64,000 bases of DNA. It comes from Aulostomus chinensis. Its lineage: Eukaryota > Chordata > Actinopteri > Syngnathiformes > Aulostomidae. Shown here one piece after another: positions 58,051 to 64,000 of this stretch. The stretch lies in the NCBI GenBank assembly GCA_037954235.1, contig JBBMOA010000012.1:12753144-12817143 (forward strand), given 5' to 3'. The number at the start of each line of letters is the position of its first letter. Within the stretch, counting starts at the first letter, position 1. Under the pieces are notes generated by a model. It worked only from the letters and a program-made list of their open reading frames with translations. It had not been told where the DNA came from and searched no databases. Made by a program: the position numbers and the translations under genes.

Positions 58051-59354
58051 CATACTCTAAATTTGCAGTACAAATGGAAATTATGTTTATGATTTTAAAC
58101 TTATTTGAAATTGAATTAAAACAAGTCCATTTATTTTACTTGGATGTTATTTGTTAAGAGACCGGGTCTTTTATGAAGCTGTGAGATTTTCATACTTAAG
58201 TAAGACAAATGTACTTGCCAATACTTTGCTTTCTGCAGTCTATTTAACCATTTTCTGTATGCTGCTGTTGATTGTCCAACTTCAGCCTGTAGTTAAAGGA
58301 AGTCAAATCATTTTTTTTTTTTTACCTCTGTAGATTACAGGCTAAACATAAACAATGTGGTATAATTAAAAAAAAAAAAAGCATCTGGAGGAAATGTTTA
58401 TTTAGCAGAGAACAATGGTAAAATAGCAGATGAGGTATTGGTGTCCACCGCTAAAATTATGTGCTTGCGATAATCACATGAGGAGGAATCCATTCTCAAG
58501 GAGGCAAAGAGGCTATTCGTTTGCTGACAGTTACCTCAGCAGGCCAGAATGCGATTCAACCACAAAACAATTTTGAATCAAGAGATTGAAACTCTCGGTT
58601 GTCACTGTTTCACTCTCTGAATGTTAAAAGTTTCCATCTGGTGTAGTGAACTTGATGAAAGTCCCCCCGGGGAAATACACAATCATTCAGTGAAGAAGAA
58701 GAAGCGAAAATGGCTAAATGACGGAATAACGTTTTATTTCCTGGAAAGCAGCAACATCCCAACTTGATGGTGTCTGCAATTTAGAGGACATCCAGAAGTT
58801 GCTTTTCCATTAAGAAAGGGATGAGAACGTGTGTAAAAGACTTCTCAAACAAAAACACGTTTGACATCTGTCTGCACTAATCCCTAAAAGAAAGAACCAT
58901 TTCACTTTTCTGCTCTCACAAACTGGCTACGCTCAACACAAGCAACTGGATAATGACCCCAAACCCCCAGCTGCAAGTCAACTCGCTGAGTCAAAATCTA
59001 TTTCTCAACTACTCTTGTGTTTTGCGCAAGTGCTCGCCGCGCTACATGTCCGCTGGCCAGGAGACTGGTACCCACATATCTGGCTTTTCAAGACGGGCTT
59101 ATGAGTTGATTTGTTTTGCCAATAATTGCAACAATTACACGTCATTAGTTAAGCCTGTCCACCCATTTCTGGCTGATTTTTCATGGGACTGCAGACAGAG
59201 TTGGAGGAGGATGAGACATCACGCTAGGTGTTACGTCTCCAACCTCAGACAGATTTGGTGGATCTTGGAGAGACACGTTTCTGGTAAGACTCCCTTACAA
59301 GAGGAGCAAAAGGCCAGGAAATACTCGCTCATGCAGCCGTCATGTGTCTGCCTT

Positions 59355-59356
<2 letters not shown>
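58051..59356. other. intergenic, no gene
   Basis: The 169-codon open frame at 58953-59462 ends in the TG tract and shows no domain, so it is not called. Nothing else is recognised. Confidence 0.5.

Positions 59357-59431
<75 letters not shown>
59357..59431. repeat. (TG)37 microsatellite
   Basis: About 74 nt of perfect TG. Confidence 0.97.
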
Positions 59432-59432
<1 letters not shown>

Positions 59433-61817
59433 GTAGGGTTTGGCAGTGCGGTTGTGGTATAGATCTCACTTCTGAGAACAACGCTGGGTATTAATCTCTT
59501 TTGAGGGTGTTGATTTGTTTGTGTTTCTGTTACATATGTGTATGTGTCGCCCAGCCGTATGTTTTTTTGTGTGTTTATGCTTAGCTGTGCATACACACAC
59601 GCACGCACGCTTGCACGCACTCGCTCAAACACAAAGTGAAACAAAAGAAAGAGGGCTGTTGAGAGACAGAATAAAAGCCTTCATCATGATACACACCGCA
59701 GTTTGACTTTTCCATGGTGAACGCAGCAGTTCATCATCTCTGACTCATAAACCCCATGGACATTTAATTAAATCATAACAAAAATAGAACACATACATAG
59801 TGCAGCGGTTACACTGATGATCCTGGGCTCAACTTTATGGACAGTGTCAACTTTATGGACAATTTCACTTCACTGCTACAGTGGCTCCCCTTCACACCAT
59901 CTGCTAATATTGCCCATCATGTCTGGTTTTGGGATATTTTCTCAGGATATTTGCTGCCACATTGCATGCATTACTTGACTATTAATCTTCTCAGAGTCTA
60001 ATTGGTATCAGACCACCACCAGTGAAGGGTGTACGGTGGGGGAGTCCAAGTCAAAGCGTCCACAAATATGTGGCATCTTTAAGCCTTTAGCTACATGAGT
60101 CAGTACATCTCGTAGATCAGGGGCTCCCTAAGTGGGGGGCCATGAGAAAGACGGGGAGATTTCAAATTTATTAAAAACGCCTTCATGGTTTCTTAAGATA
60201 AATACAGTGCGACTTGATGAATCTTAAATCAATTTATATTTGGGTGTGTTTGCATTGGCAGTGCATGGGTGGGGGTCACGAGTCTCTGGCACCTTTATTT
60301 TTGGGGTCTTGAGCTGAAGAGTGAAGGAATCTCTGCAGCAGATCATCGCTCTTAAATAACAAGGCAGAAAACATCCCAAAAAATAAGTGTGTCGGCGGAA
60401 AAATAAGTACGAAGACATTTTCTCCGAGGGTTTAGATTCACAATCAACGTTGCTTAACCTGAGCTCACAGACCACGACCTCATAACGTCACATTATGAGT
60501 CTCCATGGAAACAATACGAATAGAAAAAATCAACTGGAATCCCTCTGTTGTGGACAAATAAAATCCCCAGTTCATTAATGTGGTGCTCTTTTGTAGTTTA
60601 GGAAACTTTATTTTATAGTTATTCCCTGACAACAGCTTCTTGAAATGAAATTCACTGTTGGAAAATAATCTTTTATGATGTGTCAATACAATTGGGTTAG
60701 ATTTAGGCACAAAATCCACTTGGCTAAGGTTAGGAAAACATTGTTGGTTAGGCCCCCTGATGCTAACTTTCTTGGGTTTTAACAACCTGACCCATCACCC
60801 ATCACATGACGTTGTTGAAGGGGAGGATTAGTGTGTCCACCCTGAAAGATGATTTACACTGACGTTGCTCCTGTGCCACCATCACGTCACCACATGGTGC
60901 AACCGCCACGAAAAAAAATGGTGTTTCAGAGCTCGAGGTCGCGTCACATATTGTCGATGCAGTCTCTCACTCTCAAATTCACCTTAATGTTACCTAAGGA
61001 GATCAAATAATCTTGATGATTAGTTATATCATTTTGGTTTATATTTGTCAGGACAATCGAGACTTTCTGGGTGTTTTCACACCAGCGTGCAAAAATAACA
61101 AGAAACCAAAGCTTGAAAAAGAACCTTAAAGGTAATGTGGCAAAAGAAATATGGCTGTGTTTTAATGTTAGATGTGCTATGACAGATACTGAAAAATCTG
61201 AGTTCTTACAAGACGTTCTTAGCAGTACAAAGCGATAAGAAACTCCTACGTCTTCGCCAACTTAAAGATAAAAATCACCTTTCCAGTACAAATACATATT
61301 CTTTCTCTTTTCTGATACAGAAAAATGTTGTTTCTTGCAACTCTACTTGCTTTATGAACAGCCTCTGATGGAGTGTATTTTTTTTAATTTTTCCTTAGAC
61401 TTTTCAACATTTATGTAGTCAAAACCCCTAATCTAATGGGACTCTTCAGGGCGACCCTCTTGAAAAATGATCTCTAGGCATTCACTCCAAAACATGAGTG
61501 TCTTTGCTTTTGCCAAACAGTCACACAGAGACAACAGTCTATTAAACTAAATATCTGATTTAGAAACACAATCTTTCTTCTTCATAGAAAATATTTGCAT
61601 AGATCTACTATGGTGAGCTGTGACCACAAGAAAATATACATCGCATTTACGTTGCAGCGTCCATGATTTGGCGGAGTGAAATAAAGCTCTTTGTGCAGAG
61701 TAGTTGGACAGACCTGTTTTGGTAGGAAGACCATAATTGTTTGGAATTGGCTCTTGCGCAAATGTAGCCTGCTACAGTATGCTGAGAAAGCATTATAGTG
61801 TACAAATGTGTATGAGT

Positions 61818-61820
61818 GTG

Positions 61821-61852
<32 letters not shown>

Positions 61853-61862
61853 CGTGTGTGTT
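61818..61862. repeat. (TG)n microsatellite
   Basis: TG run with two GTGCG interruptions. Confidence 0.95.
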
Positions 61863-63237
61863 TTGTTCTGCAATGTCCTGACTTGATGAAGTGGGTCTGC
61901 AGAGCCAAAGCACTGCTGAGAGTTCAGAATCATCAGTGAGGATCCTAGTGAGACAGCGAGCGACCGCAGGATTGGTCAGGGCATGGTCAAGCTTGGGTCA
62001 GGGCAGGGTCCGGAGGGAATGGCTAAATTAAGTCACTGAGTCTGTTTCAGGGAATGTTTTTAGGGAAAGGAGCTGACCCGTGTTTTTGGGTTCAGTGTAC
62101 TGTAAGCTGTTTGTGTTTTTCTGTCTGTTGCTTCTGAATCGAGCCTTTTCTGGACAATCATTTTGATTTCAGCATAAGCAATTTAGAAGTTTGGATATTT
62201 GTCAGACTTCTGTACAAGAGAATTTGTGCAGTTTTAAATCTTTCTGAATCATTTCTATTTCACCACAGAAACTGGGCAAATTGTTTTCCCACAGAGGCTT
62301 TTTGCAAACCATTAATCCTTCCTAATGTGCAGCTTGAAACTTGTGTTTCTTCTCTGCCACCCTGCTGTGATACGGGGGGAACTGCATTTCTTCTTAACAC
62401 ATGACATGACAGGATAATGTTGTCATTTGTGTCTGTTTCAGTTAAATTGACATTTTCTAGCAAAGTTGCATCACTGACAAACGGTGCATACTGCTCCTTC
62501 TGTAACGTGTCACTCCATGCAGCTATACGCCTCATGTGCACATATGTGCCCCGTGGGATTTTCCCTATCTTCTTTCCCAGAAAAGCTCGTGTACATGACA
62601 TGCTGCAGACTAGCAGATGAAATGACCATCCATTCATGAAGAGGACCTCCAGTATTGTCCCCAACCCCCCATTACATGTCATCAATCTGTCACCAATACA
62701 GCTTGAAGGGTCTGTTCCACTTGAAACAAGCCTCTAATTATATTCCCAGTCAACTCCCACTGGACCACAGCGTGTATGCTACGCTAACCAGCCACGCTGC
62801 ACTGCAGGTCTGCGTCCACCAGCAAGTCGTCTCACGCTCCGTCTGTCTCGATGTGTCTCAATTCCAAAACCTCCTCTCAGAATAACATATAGAAGCAGCC
62901 ACCGCACACATTAACACCCTTGTCGACAAGCAAACAAACTCAACCGCCGCTCCACGTTTGGGTCGAGGGTAAAGGATGTGAATCCTGGGAAAACAAACAA
63001 ATAACTCCCTCTCTCTTTCTCTTGGTGTCTTTTTGAAGGCAAATGGGAATCGACACAGCGGGCCTGAAATAATTAGAGGTTTCAGTCGTTTTCAGCCCAC
63101 TGCATGTGTATTAAACAAATAAATAGCAACGGGACCGGAGTCAAATTATTACGTTGGAGGACACTTCTGATGTCACTGCCTTTAGTGGCTATTAACAGAT
63201 GCTAGGTGGGAAGCTGCCATTTAGTGGGAGGGCATGC

Positions 63238-63291
63238 ACGCATGTGTGTGTTTGTGTGTGTGTGTTTGATGATGACGATGATGATGATAAT
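63238..63291. repeat. (TG)n and (GAT)n simple repeats
   Basis: TG-rich sequence followed by GATGATGACGATGATGATGA. Confidence 0.9.
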
Positions 63292-64000
63292 GAACCCAGC
63301 AGCCTTTCACCTCAACTTCACCTCATGACCTGCAACATTTAAGCAGCTGAACTCATAGCTTGCTGTCATACTGCAGTGTTTGGCAGGAACCTGCCATTAT
63401 AAACAGTTGAGTCATTTTCATTAGAACGGAGTGGATGTACAGACCACTCTGAGGTTGAAGCATTAAAGAAAACACCAGTTGACACGCACTGAACTCACCT
63501 GTCACAGGCTATATTTTTCTTGATCCATGCATAGTGGTCATCTAGTCTTACTCCCCTAGCTTTGATTAGGCTCTTGTTTTATTCCTCTTGGTCACATTTG
63601 TGGTGCAAGTGAAAAGGCAGTCAAAGCTGTCACAGACTTGGATGAAGTGAAACTGAAGAGCCGCATCTGAAAAAAAATCCCAAAGGATTCAATTGAGTGT
63701 ATATTATCTTACCTCTCTTCATTTTCTCAGATGTCACAGAGTAATGAATTAGCCCATAAATCATCATTACAGGGGAATATCTATGCTTTGACTCTGGCTT
63801 TGTCTGTGTAAGTGACGCTGGGTGAAATATAGCCTGTGTAATAGTAGATGAAAACTATGGACCACACAGGAAACTTCTGAGGAGGCGCAGCCAAAAACTC
63901 TGCATACCTTTGCAGCAGGATCCTTCCTGACATGTCTGTTTTACCTCCATCAGAGGAGGTTACGATTTCACCTGTGATTGTCTGTCTGGTTGCATGTTAG

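Larger units (their letters stand above)
59432..64000. other. intergenic; small repeat fragments, no gene
   Basis: Contains a possible hAT-derived fragment at 60115-60165 ('gatcaggggctccctaagtg', compare 30975), a TG tract at 61818-61862 and TG/GAT repeats at 63238-63291. No coding exon is supported. The next conserved gene must lie beyond the window. Confidence 0.55.

Noticed and set aside
58953..59462. 169-codon open frame
   Set aside because: It ends through the TG microsatellite as a Cys-Val run, has no recognised domain or splice-linked neighbour, and is consistent with chance.
62260..62685. 141-codon open frame on the - strand
   Set aside because: No domain, no homologue I recognise, and no supporting splice or promoter context.

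Overview
The window is vertebrate nuclear DNA, almost certainly from a ray-finned (teleost) fish. Genes are split by GT/AG introns, CA/TG microsatellites are very abundant, and the interspersed repeats are of kinds I know from fish genomes: a decayed Tc1-like transposon, a tRNA-headed SINE-like family, hAT relics and non-LTR retrotransposon fragments. No database search was run. Family calls rest on motif recognition and remembered homologues.

Two protein-coding genes are supported, both on the + strand. (1) Positions 1-12500 hold the 3' part of akap11 (A-kinase anchoring protein 11, AKAP220). It consists of the end of a giant coding exon that begins before the window and five further coding exons, and together they encode the last 1315 residues. 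A 3' UTR of up to about 2.3 kb follows. (2) Positions 34256-41310 hold a complete four-exon model of tnfsf11 (RANKL), a 268-residue type II membrane TNF-family ligand. It has a TATA-like promoter just upstream and a roughly 1.3 kb 3' UTR with an AU-rich element and a poly(A) signal at 42585. All exon junctions were checked for reading phase and are consistent. AKAP11 followed by TNFSF11 in the same direction matches the human 13q14 order, which supports both calls.

Layout: 1-12.5 kb akap11 exons and introns; 12.5-14.8 kb akap11 3' UTR; 14.8-34.0 kb intergenic, rich in repeats (hAT-like MITE, restriction-like-endonuclease non-LTR relic, SINE-like copies, Tc1 relic, unclassified fish repeats); 34.0-42.6 kb tnfsf11; 42.6-64 kb no supported gene, with an L2/Rex-like LINE relic, an antisense hAT transposase relic, SINE tails and very long CA/TG tracts.

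The two genes are linked by conserved synteny, not by a known shared biochemical pathway. AKAP11 is an intracellular scaffold for PKA, and RANKL is a cell-surface ligand best known for driving osteoclast formation. I found no new biological system. The items most worth checking are the unusually short RANKL stalk with a basic furin-like site, the serial amphipathic-helix motif in AKAP11, a tandem NAGNAG splice acceptor, two strong DNA hairpins, a 56-bp GT tract next to the tnfsf11 exon 1 donor, a Z-DNA-prone tract, and two CTCF-like motifs.
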